Under the pieces are notes generated by a model, which worked only from the letters and a program-made list of their open reading frames with translations, ran no database searches and was not told the DNA's origin. The position numbers were made by a program, and so were the translations under genes. Of a DNA stretch of 64,000 nucleotides, positions 53,384 through 62,836 are shown piece by piece (position 1 is the first letter of the stretch; every line of letters begins with the position of its first letter). The stretch is from assembly GCF_900103615.1 (NCBI RefSeq), contig NZ_FNGW01000002.1, positions 186,001-250,000 on the forward strand, written 5' to 3'. The DNA comes from Romboutsia lituseburensis DSM 797. Lineage in GTDB: Bacteria > Bacillota > Clostridia > Peptostreptococcales > Peptostreptococcaceae.

Positions 53384-54103
53384 CTAAAATATCATATTGT
53401 ATGTAAATGCTGCCACTATAGCTCCACATATCGGTGCTATAACTGGTATTAAAGCATAACCCCAATCAGAATCTCCTTTTTGAGGTACTGGTAATAAAAA
53501 GTGTACAAGTCTTGGTCCTAAGTCCCTAGCAGGATTTATAGCATAACCTGTTGGACCTCCTAAACTTAACCCAATTCCCCAAATTAATATTCCAATAGCA
53601 ATTGGACTTATTCCATCAGCTAATTTAGATGCACCTATACCTAAAATTGCAAACATTAATACAAATGTCCCTACAAATTCAGTTATAAAGTTTAACTTTA
53701 AGTTTCTAACAGCTGGTCCTGTACAAAATACTCCTAATTTAGTTGATTTATCATCTGTTGATTTAAAGTGATCATAGTATAAAACTAATACAAGGGCTGC
53801 ACCTATAAATGCCCCTATAAATTGCGCTATTAAGTACATAGGAACATCTGCCCAATCAAAGCTACCTATCGATGCTAATGCTATTGTCACAGCTGGATTA
53901 AAGTGTGCTCCACTTATGCTTCCAAACATAAATACAGGTATAGCAACTGCAAATGCCCATCCTGCAGTTATTGCTATAACACCGCCATTTTCTCCTTTAG
54001 TCTTTTTAAGTATTACGTTTGCAACAACTGCATCTCCTAGTAATACTAATATCATTGTTCCTATTAATTCTGCAAAAAAACTTGTATTCATCTTTTCCCC
54101 CAT
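53384..54103 (-). CDS. Glycerol uptake facilitator (aquaporin family)
   Basis: 239 residues, six helices with two half-helices carrying the NPA motifs, SGAHFNPAVTIALAS and GYAINPARDLGPR. Asp after NPAR is the mark of glyceroporins (GlpF/PduF type). The ATG at 54103 has GAGGGG before it; an ATG four codons on also has a GGGGG. Last gene of the glycerol operon, so it brings glycerol in for the dehydratase. Confidence 0.92.
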   Translation of the reverse strand: MGEKMNTSFFAELIGTMILVLLGDAVVANVILKKTKGENGGVIAITAGWAFAVAIPVFMFGSISGAHFNPAVTIALASIGSFDWADVPMYLIAQFIGAFIGAALVLVLYYDHFKSTDDKSTKLGVFCTGPAVRNLKLNFITEFVGTFVLMFAILGIGASKLADGISPIAIGILIWGIGLSLGGPTGYAINPARDLGPRLVHFLLPVPQKGDSDWGYALIPVIAPICGAIVAAFTYNMIF

Positions 54104-54140
54104 AAAATTCCCCTCTCATCACTGAAAGGGGACACCTATA

Positions 54141-55301
54141 TTAATATGCTGATTTAAATATATTTACTATGTCTTTTTCATTTCCTTTTCTTGGATTACT
54201 GAAAGCATTTCCATCTTTAAGAGCCATCTCAGCCATATATTCGAAATCTTCTTCTTTTATACCCATTTCTTTTAATGAAGTTGGTATACCTATATCTTTA
54301 GATAGTCTAAACATTGCATCTATAGCTTTTTCAGCAGCTTCGTGTACTGATAACCCAGCGATATTTTCTCCCATAAATTCTGCTATGTCAGCAAATTTTT
54401 GAGGATTTGATATTACGTTGTATTTACAAACATGAGGTAATAACATTGCATTAGCTACACCATGTGGCATATCATATAATCCACCTAATTGATGCGCCAT
54501 CGCATGAACATATCCTAAGTTACCGTTGTTAAATGCCATACCTGCTAATAATGAAGCATATGCCATATTAGTTCTAGCTTCTATATTGTCTCCCATAGCT
54601 ACAGCTTGTCTTAAGTTGTTTGCTATTAATTTTATAGATTGTATAGCAGATGCATCTGTTACAGGGTTAGCATCTTTAGAAACATAAGCTTCTACTGCAT
54701 GAGTTAATGCATCCATTCCTGTAGCTGCAGTAAGTCCTGCTGGTTTTCCAACCATTAATTCTGGATCATTGAAAGATACTAATGGTAAGTTTCTCCAGCT
54801 AACTATAACGTACTTAACTTTTGTTTTTGTATTAGTTATAACACAGTGTCTAGTAACTTCACTTGCAGTTCCTGCAGTAGTGTTTACAGCTATGATTGGA
54901 GGTAGTGCATTAGTTAATGTTTCTATTCCAGCATAATTGTATAAATCACCTTCATGAGTTGCAGCTATTCCTATACCTTTACCACAGTCATGAGGAGAAC
55001 CTCCACCTACTGTAACTATCATATCACAATTTTCTTCTTTAAACATTTTTAAACCTTCAGCTACATTTGTATCTTTTGGGTTTGGTTCAGTTCCATCATA
55101 TATTACAACTTCAAGTCCTGCTTCATTTAAGTATTTTGCAGTTTGTTCTACTGCTCCATTTTCTTGATTTCTTAAAAATTTATCTGTAACTATTAAAACT
55201 TTCTTTCCACCTAACATTTTAGCTCTTTCACCAATAACTTTTAAACATCCTGGTCCCATAAAGTTTACACTTGGTACTAAATAATCATACATTCTACTCA
55301 T
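54141..55301 (-). CDS. dhaT: 1,3-propanediol dehydrogenase (iron alcohol dehydrogenase)
   Basis: 386 residues from ATG at 55301 after GGAGG. Reduces 3-hydroxypropionaldehyde to 1,3-propanediol with NADH. Group III iron ADH: GGGSPHDCGKGIG (NAD site), TTAGTASEVTRHCVI, metal ligands in MDALTHAVEAYVS, GYVHAMAHQLGG and DMPHGVANA. Close in motif content to DhaT. It regenerates NAD+ during glycerol fermentation and sits directly in the dehydratase operon. Confidence 0.9.
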   Translation of the reverse strand: MSRMYDYLVPSVNFMGPGCLKVIGERAKMLGGKKVLIVTDKFLRNQENGAVEQTAKYLNEAGLEVVIYDGTEPNPKDTNVAEGLKMFKEENCDMIVTVGGGSPHDCGKGIGIAATHEGDLYNYAGIETLTNALPPIIAVNTTAGTASEVTRHCVITNTKTKVKYVIVSWRNLPLVSFNDPELMVGKPAGLTAATGMDALTHAVEAYVSKDANPVTDASAIQSIKLIANNLRQAVAMGDNIEARTNMAYASLLAGMAFNNGNLGYVHAMAHQLGGLYDMPHGVANAMLLPHVCKYNVISNPQKFADIAEFMGENIAGLSVHEAAEKAIDAMFRLSKDIGIPTSLKEMGIKEEDFEYMAEMALKDGNAFSNPRKGNEKDIVNIFKSAY

Positions 55302-55340
55302 TTTATATTCCTCCAAAATTTATAATAATATTTTTATTTT

Positions 55341-55766
55341 TTATTTATGAAAAGCATCAACAGCAGCTTGTGCTATTAACATATCTTCTTCTACTGTTCC
55401 ACCACTTACACCTACTGCTCCTACAACATTACCATCTACTATTATTGGTAGACCTCCACCAAAAGGTACTATTCTTGCATTATTTGTAAGTTGAAGCCCA
55501 TATAAAGATGCTCCTGGTTGAACTGCATCTACTATTTCATGAGTTCCTTGCTTTAAGCAAGCTGATGTAAATGCTTTATTTATTGATATATCTATGCTTG
55601 TTACAAAAGCATCTTCCATTCTATGCATTAACATAAGGTTTGCACCTTTATCAACTGCAGAAATTACTACTGGAACATTTATTTCTAAAGCCTTTTCCTC
55701 TGCTGCTTTAGCCATTACTTTAACTATTTCTAAACTTAATTCCTTAAATTCATTTAGCTTTTTCAT
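55341..55766 (-). CDS. GlcG/HbpS (DUF336) family protein of the glycerol operon
   Basis: 141 residues, ATG at 55766 after AGGAGGTACACC. DUF336 signature: ALEINVPVVISAVDKGANLMLMHRMEDAF, ISINKAFTSACLKQGT, VPFGGGLPIIVDGNVVGAVGVSGGTVEEDMLIAQAAVDAF. Found in dha and pdu operons next to dehydratase reactivases; related domains occur in PduO and heme-binding HbpS. Possible role in protecting or handling cobalamin; not settled. Confidence 0.85.
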   Translation of the reverse strand: MKKLNEFKELSLEIVKVMAKAAEEKALEINVPVVISAVDKGANLMLMHRMEDAFVTSIDISINKAFTSACLKQGTHEIVDAVQPGASLYGLQLTNNARIVPFGGGLPIIVDGNVVGAVGVSGGTVEEDMLIAQAAVDAFHK

Positions 55767-55777
55767 AGGTGTACCTC

Positions 55778-56134
55778 CTAAATTTTTTTAAGTTCAATAC
55801 CTTTAACTAATCTAGCTGCATTAGCACCTATATTCCTTAATCTACTATAATCTTTATTCATTTTTATAGTAATCAAAGGACTATTTGGATCTAACTTGCT
55901 TGTAGTTAAAGCTATTGACTTTTCATTTATTCCAATTCCTACTCCTAATTTAGACTTTAAAGATGCCTCATGGCTTAGAATATTTAAAGCATCATCATTT
56001 TTAACTTCTACTTTATAAGGAATACCTTCTTCTTCAATTCCCCATAAAACTTCTTTAAAATCTTCTATATTCACATCTTCACTGTGAATTACATAAACAC
56101 TTGGTGTGTCTAAATCATAACTTCTTATAATCAT
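55778..56134 (-). CDS. Glycerol/diol dehydratase reactivase small subunit
   Basis: 118 residues, DdrB/GdrB/PduH family: PSVYVIHSEDVN, EVLWGIEEEGIPY, HEASLKSKLGVGIGINEKSIALTT, NIGANAARLVKGI. Pairs with the large reactivase subunit to remove damaged cobalamin from dehydratase. The start is ATG at 56134, 11 bp behind the large subunit gene. Confidence 0.92.
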   Translation of the reverse strand: MIIRSYDLDTPSVYVIHSEDVNIEDFKEVLWGIEEEGIPYKVEVKNDDALNILSHEASLKSKLGVGIGINEKSIALTTSKLDPNSPLITIKMNKDYSRLRNIGANAARLVKGIELKKI

Positions 56135-56144
56135 AGTAAACTCC

Positions 56145-57962
56145 TTAGTTAGAAGATAGTATAAGCCCTGTTGCTACAGCATTTCTTGGACCTTCTGTAC
56201 CTCTTATATTTCCTCTACCTGCAACAACACCATAATGAGCTAATGAATCCGTTATAAGTTGTGGTACTTCAAAGTCTAAAGATGATCCTCCAACTAATAC
56301 TACAAACTCTATATCTCTAATGTTTCCTGTAGGAGAAACTACACTAAGAGCTCTTAAGCAATTTGTAACAAATACTTTTTCTTTTGCTTGTCTTCTTATG
56401 TTTTTTATTTTTTCAACTGAGTTTTGACCATCTATTGGTATTAACTCCTTGTCTTTTATAATTACTACCTTTGCAAATACTGATGGATCTAGTGGTTTTT
56501 CAAAGAATTCAACACTACCATCTTCATGTCTTATGTTAAACAATGACTCTACTTTAGCTAAAGAGTATTTTTTAATATCTTCAGCTGTTGAAAAATCATC
56601 AAGACCAAGCTCTGATTTTATAAGCATAGTTACCATGTTTCCAGCACCTGCTAAGTGTATAGACTTTATTTCACCTTGCTTATTGATTATTGAAGCATCA
56701 GTTGACCCTGCACCCATATCTAGTATTGCAAGAGGAGCGCTAGTTCCTGGAGTTGTTAAAGCGCCTTTGATTGCAACATCAGCTTCAACTCCACCAACTT
56801 CTACTTTTATATCTAACATACTTTCTAATTCTTGAGCTATAATTTGCATTTGAAGTTTATCAGCTTTAACCATAACTGCTATGCCTACAGCATTTTCCAT
56901 AGAAAATTCTTTAGCAAGTCCACCTTTTACGTTTTGTGGAGTAAATGTATCTACTGCTAATAAATCTTGAATCTTTATATCTGAGATGTTTTGATTAGTA
57001 AGTTCACTCATTACTTGTCTTACTCTTTCAATCATACCTCCTACATTTGTTCCAGATTCTCCTTTTATATCTTCAATTGGTAAACTTATGTTCACTGAAT
57101 CCATTATTTTCTTTGCACCTTCATCAACATCAACAGTTTCTTTTCTTCTTTCACCTTCAATAATTATTTTTCCAGCAGGTATTTTCTTTTCTTTTACATC
57201 ACCTTTTGGAGTTTTTATAACTACTGCAGATCTATTCCCTATAAGTGCTCTTGATATAGGAACTATCATTTTAGTTTCATCAGAAGTTAAGTTAAATACT
57301 GTTGCTATTCCATATGGATTAGAAAGTTTATCAATGACTTTTCCAGGTGTTGCTACCTCTACTGCACAAAGCATGTTTAAAGGAACTTTTTCTAATAAAG
57401 TAACTTCATCTACTATAGGTATACTTTTGTTTAATCTATTATTAATTAAAACAGCATCATCTCTTTGTACTATTGCACCAGCTATTTTTATACCATTTTC
57501 AACTGCATGATTTATTCTAAATGCCGCCTCTAAGAAATTCATATCACTTAGTATTAATGGAATATAACTTTCATCTAAAGCATCTTCTTTTAATAACTCT
57601 AAATCTTTTATGTTTATAGTTTTTCCCGTTCCTAGCCCTTCTCCACCAGGTGTAGATGGATTATGGCCTATCATAGTTGATTCAGTTATTATTGTTTCAG
57701 TTATAGTTTCCATTGCAACATCTCCTATAACTGGAGCTGCTTCATTTATTCTTACTAAATCTAAGTCTTTCATTTGTAGGTTTGCATTTTTAAGCGCCAT
57801 TTTTAATGATGAAATAACACCTGATATATTGTCTTTAGTCCCTTTTATTCCTGTAGTTGGAACTATGCCACTTGAAATAAACTCGCATTTATCAGAACTT
57901 ACCTTTGCTATTGCTACTTCTGTGGTAGCATTTCCAATATCTACACCTGCTATTATTTTCAT
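56145..57962 (-). CDS. Glycerol/diol dehydratase reactivase large subunit
   Basis: 605 residues, DdrA/GdrA family ATPase with an actin/Hsp70-like fold: MKIIAGVDIGNATTEVAIA (phosphate 1), ILDMGAGSTDASII (phosphate 2), LAGAGNMVTML, and C-terminal VLVGGSSLDFEVPQLI, GVVAGRGNIRGTEGPRNAVATGL. Uses ATP to exchange inactive cobalamin. ATG at 57962 after AAGGATG. Same operon as the dehydratase, as expected for glycerol-inactivated enzymes. Confidence 0.95.
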   Translation of the reverse strand: MKIIAGVDIGNATTEVAIAKVSSDKCEFISSGIVPTTGIKGTKDNISGVISSLKMALKNANLQMKDLDLVRINEAAPVIGDVAMETITETIITESTMIGHNPSTPGGEGLGTGKTINIKDLELLKEDALDESYIPLILSDMNFLEAAFRINHAVENGIKIAGAIVQRDDAVLINNRLNKSIPIVDEVTLLEKVPLNMLCAVEVATPGKVIDKLSNPYGIATVFNLTSDETKMIVPISRALIGNRSAVVIKTPKGDVKEKKIPAGKIIIEGERRKETVDVDEGAKKIMDSVNISLPIEDIKGESGTNVGGMIERVRQVMSELTNQNISDIKIQDLLAVDTFTPQNVKGGLAKEFSMENAVGIAVMVKADKLQMQIIAQELESMLDIKVEVGGVEADVAIKGALTTPGTSAPLAILDMGAGSTDASIINKQGEIKSIHLAGAGNMVTMLIKSELGLDDFSTAEDIKKYSLAKVESLFNIRHEDGSVEFFEKPLDPSVFAKVVIIKDKELIPIDGQNSVEKIKNIRRQAKEKVFVTNCLRALSVVSPTGNIRDIEFVVLVGGSSLDFEVPQLITDSLAHYGVVAGRGNIRGTEGPRNAVATGLILSSN

Positions 57963-57976
57963 TTTTTACATCCTTT

Positions 57977-58399
57977 TTATTCTACTCTTAGTTTTTTTCT
58001 AGTTTCATATACTTGAGCTGCTTCTCTTATAAAATCTGCATTAACTTTAGCATTATATTTTTCTTCAAGTTCATCAGCTATTGTTAATAATTCTTCTTTA
58101 GTAGATCTAAAAGGTCTTAATGCATTATATATTTCTAATATTCTTTCATCAGGAACACTTATAAGCTCACCTGCTCTTCTAAAGTTTCTAGCTATTGCAT
58201 CTCTTTTCATTTCTTCTGCTATTTGAGCTTGCATTTCTAGTGTTTCTTTAGATATTCTTATATCTTCAGGTTTTATTTGTCCTAACATAACGCTTTCTAA
58301 TGTTATGTCATTTAATTTTTTACCTGTTGGTGTACTTATACTTTCAGGGATCTTAGTTGCTAAAGGATATTCTTTAGCAGTCATTTTAGTTAATTGCAT
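57977..58399 (-). CDS. Glycerol dehydratase small (gamma) subunit
   Basis: 140 residues: YPLATKIPESISTPTGKKLNDITLESVMLGQI, RISKETLEMQAQIAEEMKRDAIARNFRRAGELISVPDERILEIYNALRPFRSTKEELL. DhaE/PduE family. N-terminus lacks the long extension that targets PduE to microcompartments, and no shell genes occur in the window. ATG at 58399 after AAAGGAGA. Confidence 0.93.
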   Translation of the reverse strand: MQLTKMTAKEYPLATKIPESISTPTGKKLNDITLESVMLGQIKPEDIRISKETLEMQAQIAEEMKRDAIARNFRRAGELISVPDERILEIYNALRPFRSTKEELLTIADELEEKYNAKVNADFIREAAQVYETRKKLRVE

Positions 58400-58418
58400 G
58401 GTGTATCTCCTTTCTTAA

Positions 58419-58982
58419 TTAGAATTTAACTTCTATTTGAACTGGTTTGCTATTTTCTACAATATGTTTAGTTTCTTTTATATGAAGTAATGCAGCTATT
58501 GCCATAAACTTCGGTCTTGCCATTTGGTCATTTCTAGTAGGCACTGGATTTGGTGATTCCCCTTTTGCATACTTTGCTGCATTTTTTCCTATTAATCTAA
58601 ATGTTTCTAAATCTAACAGTGGAGCTTGTGGAAATAGTTCTATATTATTTAAAGGAAGTAAATCTTTTTGATGTATAATAGTTGTTCCTTTTGATTGAAT
58701 ACCTATTCCTATTCCTGATCCACTAAATTTTGCTGCATCATTTCCCATAAATGAAACATCTGAAGTTCTTAATACTCTAACTATACGAGCATGTAAACCT
58801 TCTTCTTCTATACCTGCTATAAGTTCTCTTAAAACTTCATCATGCTTTATTCCAACTATAGTTTTAGTTTGATGTTTAAAAAATGAAGGTCCTATTCCTA
58901 TAACAACTTCATCTGATCTTGTTCCAACACTAGCTTCACCTATTTCTTCTATTTGAAGAGTTGGCATTACAAAATTTTTCAT
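58419..58982 (-). CDS. Glycerol dehydratase medium (beta) subunit
   Basis: 187 residues: [126 protein letters not shown]. DhaC/PduD family; short N-terminus, again without a microcompartment-targeting helix. ATG at 58982. Confidence 0.93.
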   Translation of the reverse strand: MKNFVMPTLQIEEIGEASVGTRSDEVVIGIGPSFFKHQTKTIVGIKHDEVLRELIAGIEEEGLHARIVRVLRTSDVSFMGNDAAKFSGSGIGIGIQSKGTTIIHQKDLLPLNNIELFPQAPLLDLETFRLIGKNAAKYAKGESPNPVPTRNDQMARPKFMAIAALLHIKETKHIVENSKPVQIEVKF

Positions 58983-58995
58983 ATATATTCGCCCC

Positions 58996-60660
58996 TTAAT
59001 CTATATCTTCTGGTTTTATTACATTTGGTATATTCTTTATTTCATTCCATCTTTCTTCACTTAGTCTATATCCTGTTCCTGGACCTTTGTAATCATTTAT
59101 ATCATTAACTGCACTTATAACATCAAATTTTTCATCTAATATAGCTGATGTTTGTAAGTAGTCTCCTGTAACCCTTTGCTTTAACATGTTTAATATGTTT
59201 TGTGCTACATCATCAAATCCATGCTTACTTAATGCTTTAACTATATCTAATCCAGTTATTCTATTTTTTAGCATTTCTTCAGCTGCCTTTAAATCTTCAA
59301 CTATATTTCTTTCTGGCATATCTTTACTTCCATGAGCATAAGTTGCTGCTTCTACTTCTTCATCAGTTACTGTTGGGAATCCTAATTCCTTAAATACTGC
59401 TTGAATAGCTCTTGCAGCTTTATTTCTTATTGCAACAGTTTCTTCTTCATTTACTGGTCTAAGTCCACCATCTACCATTAAGTCTCTTTGAAGTATATTG
59501 TAATCATCAAAATCTTCTGCATCAAAGTTTGAACCAGCAAACATATTGTCATAATTTGGAACTGCACTATATCCTGAGAATATAAAATCTGTTCCTGGTA
59601 ACATTTGCATTAACGTTCTAGCTGTTCTTCTTATATCTGAATGAGAGAATGTTTGGTCATTTGCAGAAGCAACTTCTATATCTAGCATAGAAGCTATTAA
59701 GTTTTCAGCAAGTACTGCTCTTATTCCTGATGGAACCGCACCTGTCATACCTATACAACTAACTGCACCGTTTTGAAGTCCTTGAACTCCAGCACCTTTA
59801 GTTATATATATACATCTAGCTTCTAAATAAAGCATTGACTTGCCTTCAGCATATCCCATTAACGCTTCTGATCCTGTTCCTGATGTGTATCTCATTTTTA
59901 ACCCTCTTGAAGCATAAGCTGATGCCAAGAAAGTTTTTGACCAAGGAGTATCATCTCCATCTGTAAATACTGATTCTGTACCATATACAGAAACGGTTTC
60001 AGCGTAGCTAGTAAGACCTCTCATACCTAAGTCAAGCTCAGTTGCTTCCTCAACAGAACATTGAGTTAAAACTCCTCCACGACCAACTTGAGAACCTATA
60101 AGTATAGCTAATGCATTGAATGGTGCATATCTAGTTATAGCAACAGTTGTTTCTTGCTCTGAGAAACCTCTTATTCCAGCTTCTGCAGCATCTGCAGCTA
60201 TTTGAACTGGGTTATCTTTTAAATTTGTTACGTGGCATTGATTTGATGGTGTTTTTCTCGCACGCATTTTTTGCATTGCCATCATCATCTCTACAACATT
60301 CATATGTGATACTACTTCAACTATTTTAGCTGGTGTTATAGATGTACTAATATTTACTATTTCTTCTCTTCCTACATTTATATCTACTAATCTTCTAGCT
60401 ATTTCTAAAGAATCTAAGTTCATATATTCTTCAGCTTTTTCTAAATTTATAGCATAATCTGCTATAAATCTATCTATCATGTCAAAATTTTCTCTTTGTT
60501 TATTATCTAATTCAACAACTCTTCCATTTTCTATTTTTATAGAAGGTTTAGGGTCATTAGGGCTATTCATTGCAATTAATCCTTCATCTGCCCATTCCCC
60601 AATAAGACCATCTTGGTTTACTGGACGTTTAGCTAAAGCTTCAAATCTTTTTGATTTCAC
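58996..60660 (-). CDS. Adenosylcobalamin-dependent glycerol dehydratase large subunit
   Basis: 554 residues: [140 protein letters not shown]. Converts glycerol to 3-hydroxypropionaldehyde. GTG at 60660 follows GAGGGGG at a good distance; a closer ATG is out of frame and meets a stop after eight codons. First gene of the operon. The neighbouring 1,3-propanediol dehydrogenase and aquaporin favour glycerol over 1,2-propanediol as substrate. Confidence 0.95.
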   Translation of the reverse strand: MKSKRFEALAKRPVNQDGLIGEWADEGLIAMNSPNDPKPSIKIENGRVVELDNKQRENFDMIDRFIADYAINLEKAEEYMNLDSLEIARRLVDINVGREEIVNISTSITPAKIVEVVSHMNVVEMMMAMQKMRARKTPSNQCHVTNLKDNPVQIAADAAEAGIRGFSEQETTVAITRYAPFNALAILIGSQVGRGGVLTQCSVEEATELDLGMRGLTSYAETVSVYGTESVFTDGDDTPWSKTFLASAYASRGLKMRYTSGTGSEALMGYAEGKSMLYLEARCIYITKGAGVQGLQNGAVSCIGMTGAVPSGIRAVLAENLIASMLDIEVASANDQTFSHSDIRRTARTLMQMLPGTDFIFSGYSAVPNYDNMFAGSNFDAEDFDDYNILQRDLMVDGGLRPVNEEETVAIRNKAARAIQAVFKELGFPTVTDEEVEAATYAHGSKDMPERNIVEDLKAAEEMLKNRITGLDIVKALSKHGFDDVAQNILNMLKQRVTGDYLQTSAILDEKFDVISAVNDINDYKGPGTGYRLSEERWNEIKNIPNVIKPEDID

Positions 60661-60740
60661 TTTTCATTTCCCCCTCAAGTTATAATTTCGTTTTCCTTGT
60701 GATAATTTTAACTTGTTTTTTCATTAAATACATCTAAAAA

Positions 60741-60805
60741 TTTTGTCTTTTTATATCAAATTTTAGTCTATTTTTTTATATAAAATAGGATTTTTTTGTC
60801 TTTTT
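60741..60805. promoter_or_regulatory. Three phased repeats in the dha promoter
   Basis: TTTTGTCTTTTT-like units at 60741, 60761 (TTTTAGTCTATTTTT) and 60794, their GTC cores spaced 21 and 32 bp, i.e. two and three helical turns. Lies between pocR and the dehydratase gene. Candidate PocR/AraC activator sites. Confidence 0.5.
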
Positions 60806-60813
60806 GTTTTCAA

Positions 60814-60856
60814 ATAAAAAAAATAGTCCTATTTTTTAAATAGAACTATCTTTTTT
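60814..60856 (-). terminator. Terminator overlapping the end of the PocR gene
   Basis: AAAAAATAGT-CCTATTT pairs with AAATAG-A-ACTATCTTTTTT; the stem includes the last codons and stop of the regulator gene, with T-run beyond. Confidence 0.7.
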
Positions 60857-61822
60857 ATTTAAATCTCTATATTTTTTAGGTGTCATGCCTTCTATTTTTT
60901 TAAATATCCTTATAAAATATCCGCAGTCTTCAAATCCTAAATCTATTGCTATATTATTTATTGGTTTATCTGTATTTATCAGAAGTTGCTTTGCTTTTAT
61001 AACTTTTTTTTCATTCAAATATGCTACAAAATTAAGGCCTGTTTCTTTTTTAAATAACTTACTAAAGTAACATTGGCTTAAGTTACAAACAAATGATATT
61101 TTATCTAATGTTATATTCTCTTGAATGTTATCATCTATATATTCAATAGCTTTTATTATAGGTGATTCAATTTCCTCATCGTTAGTTTTTAAATTAACAA
61201 TAGTGGCTGTTTTTTCATCATTTTCTATATTTATATCTATCTTATTTCCTTGCGTTAATTTATAATTAGCTTCATTTAATGACATTTTAAGTACTGCTTC
61301 TTCTACTATATACTTACTTATATGAAACATCATTTGAGAAATGGACTTTATTTTATTAAAGCTAACTTTTGGAAGTTTATTATACTCAGATTCTAGCAAC
61401 TTTTTTGTGTTTTCATCTAAGTTGTAAAAATTTTTTTTAGCCATTACGATTTCTTCTAAGTCTACATTATTTTCATCTTCTACTAATATTTGACCTGCCA
61501 TTACTGCACCTAAATATTGATTGTTTACTATTATAGGTACTGCAAAATCAACTAAACCTTTATGGCACTTATATATATATGCTTCTTTTATTCTTACAGA
61601 TTCAAGACCACCCCTTGAATCACATTTTTCGCAAAGAATAGAATATTCTTCTATGTTCCTAATCATAGAACAAAATTTACTACAATTACTATGACTAGTA
61701 ATAGGTTTTCCTTTGTAGTCCACCATTATTATTGCTATGTCTGTTGCTTTGGCTATATCATCTTGTATTTTTTGGAATGATTCTATATTTATTATTTCTT
61801 CTAATGATAATGTATTCTTCAA
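60836..61822 (-). CDS. AraC-family regulator with PocR sensory domain
   Basis: 328 residues from TTG at 61822 with AAAAGGGATG upstream. Residues ~8-180: PocR domain with the Cys set (CSKFCSMIRN, LCEKCDSRGG, KCHKGLVDFAVPIIVNNQYLGAVMAGQIL), which in Salmonella PocR senses 1,2-propanediol. Residues ~225-320: AraC helix-turn-helix pair (ITLDKISFVCNLSQCYFSKLFKKETGLNFVAYLN; KPINNIAIDLGFEDCGYFIRIFKKIEGMTPKKYR). Sits just upstream of, and co-directional with, the glycerol operon; expected activator of it with glycerol or a diol as signal. Confidence 0.9.
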   Translation of the reverse strand: MKNTLSLEEIINIESFQKIQDDIAKATDIAIIMVDYKGKPITSHSNCSKFCSMIRNIEEYSILCEKCDSRGGLESVRIKEAYIYKCHKGLVDFAVPIIVNNQYLGAVMAGQILVEDENNVDLEEIVMAKKNFYNLDENTKKLLESEYNKLPKVSFNKIKSISQMMFHISKYIVEEAVLKMSLNEANYKLTQGNKIDINIENDEKTATIVNLKTNDEEIESPIIKAIEYIDDNIQENITLDKISFVCNLSQCYFSKLFKKETGLNFVAYLNEKKVIKAKQLLINTDKPINNIAIDLGFEDCGYFIRIFKKIEGMTPKKYRDLNKKDSSI

Positions 61823-62021
61823 TGTTCCACATCCCTTTTATTTTTAGCATTCTATATGAATTTTATAGTTTCATTATATTGCTATATTTAAAATTTTTCA
61901 ATAATAATTAGACATCCAATGTTTTTAATGTCATAATTTAGCCACTTTATGTTCTTTTTTGTATTATTTATGTAGAAAGTTTATGATAAATATTTTTACC
62001 TATCATAAATACCTTAATATC

Positions 62022-62059
62022 AAAAAAGGTAAATTCTATTTTCAAGAATTTACCTTTTT
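62022..62059 (-). terminator. Terminator of the 63-residue gene
   Basis: 15-bp arms AAAAAGGTAAATTCT / complement with a 7-nt loop and T-run. Confidence 0.85.
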
Positions 62060-62067
62060 ATAATCTA

Positions 62068-62259
62068 TTACTTTTTACACAGTTTAAAGAAGTCTTCTTC
62101 ATTTTGTTTTATTACAAGTTCTCCATCTATTTTACCAACTGCTTCTTTAGAAAATGCTCTACAAGCTCCTATACATCCTGTTTTTACATTTTCTTCTCCT
62201 GCAATTTCTTTTAATTTATTTACATCTATATTAGAACAATATGGGCATACTCTTATCAT
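62068..62259 (-). CDS. DUF1450/YuzB-like small Cys protein
   Basis: 63 residues, ATG at 62259 after AAGGAGA. Four conserved-type Cys: VCPYCSN (CX2C) and TGCIGACRAF (CX3C), then LCKK. Thioredoxin-fold ferredoxin-like family that may hold a [2Fe-2S] cluster or zinc. Function unknown. Between terminators, so a single-gene unit. Confidence 0.8.
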   Translation of the reverse strand: MIRVCPYCSNIDVNKLKEIAGEENVKTGCIGACRAFSKEAVGKIDGELVIKQNEEDFFKLCKK

Positions 62260-62467
62260 GTTAAATCTCCTTTTGATTTTTAATTAATGTTATATAAAAT
62301 TATACCCATAAAAAAAGCTATTAAACAAAGCTTTCTATTTTAATCTTAAAGTTAGTTTTAGATTACTTTCTTATATATATGTTTTTATTTTATATTGTGT
62401 TTTATAAAATTCTTTTAATTCCTTAAACTCTCCTTATTCACTATCATTTATATATAGTTTTTATAGT

Positions 62468-62611
62468 TTAACTGTCAATCATAATAAAAAAAGCTACTAT
62501 TATAGGTATTAAAATAAATATAAATTTATATTTATTTTTTTTTATAATTTTGCCATATTTTTTCTCTAACTTTCTTTTTCTGAATGAAATTACGTTTGAT
62601 GCATTTTTCAT
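62468..62611 (-). CDS. Small single-pass membrane protein (47 residues)
   Basis: Begins MKNASNVISFRKRKLEKKYG and ends AFFIMIDS. Basic N-terminal half, one C-terminal helix (about 28-45). ATG at 62611 preceded by AAGGGGTAG. No family recognised; layout resembles many uncharacterised clostridial small membrane proteins. Called on ribosome site plus composition. Confidence 0.6.
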   Translation of the reverse strand: MKNASNVISFRKRKLEKKYGKIIKKNKYKFIFILIPIIVAFFIMIDS

Positions 62612-62769
62612 TTCTACCCCTTTTCCCCCTTGATTAAAACATTTTCCTTTTCAATTACATTATAGCTTATGCAATATTTGGTATCAATCGGCTTTAAAAG
62701 TTTTTTTTCTACATAAAATATATTATCAAAAATATTTAGACAGCTTTTTGATTTTACCTACATAGTATC

Positions 62770-62798
62770 TTGTATACACACCTATACTATGTTATACT
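62770..62798 (+). promoter_or_regulatory. SigA-type promoter of typA
   Basis: TTGTAT (62770-62775), 17-bp spacer, TATACT (62793-62798); ~30-nt leader to the AAAGGAG. Confidence 0.7.
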
Positions 62799-62836
62799 TA
62801 ATCAGTTATTTTAAATCGAAAGGAGCAACAAATATA

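Noticed and set aside
56449-57510. Two long plus-strand ORFs opposite the dehydratase reactivase gene
   Set aside because: Shadow frames rich in Ser/Phe/Ile, a usual artefact opposite low-GC genes; no ribosome sites and no recognisable domain.
60661-60835. Cobalamin or other riboswitch in front of the glycerol dehydratase operon
   Set aside because: Segment is nearly pure A/T with direct repeats and no conserved riboswitch core; AraC-type control fits better.
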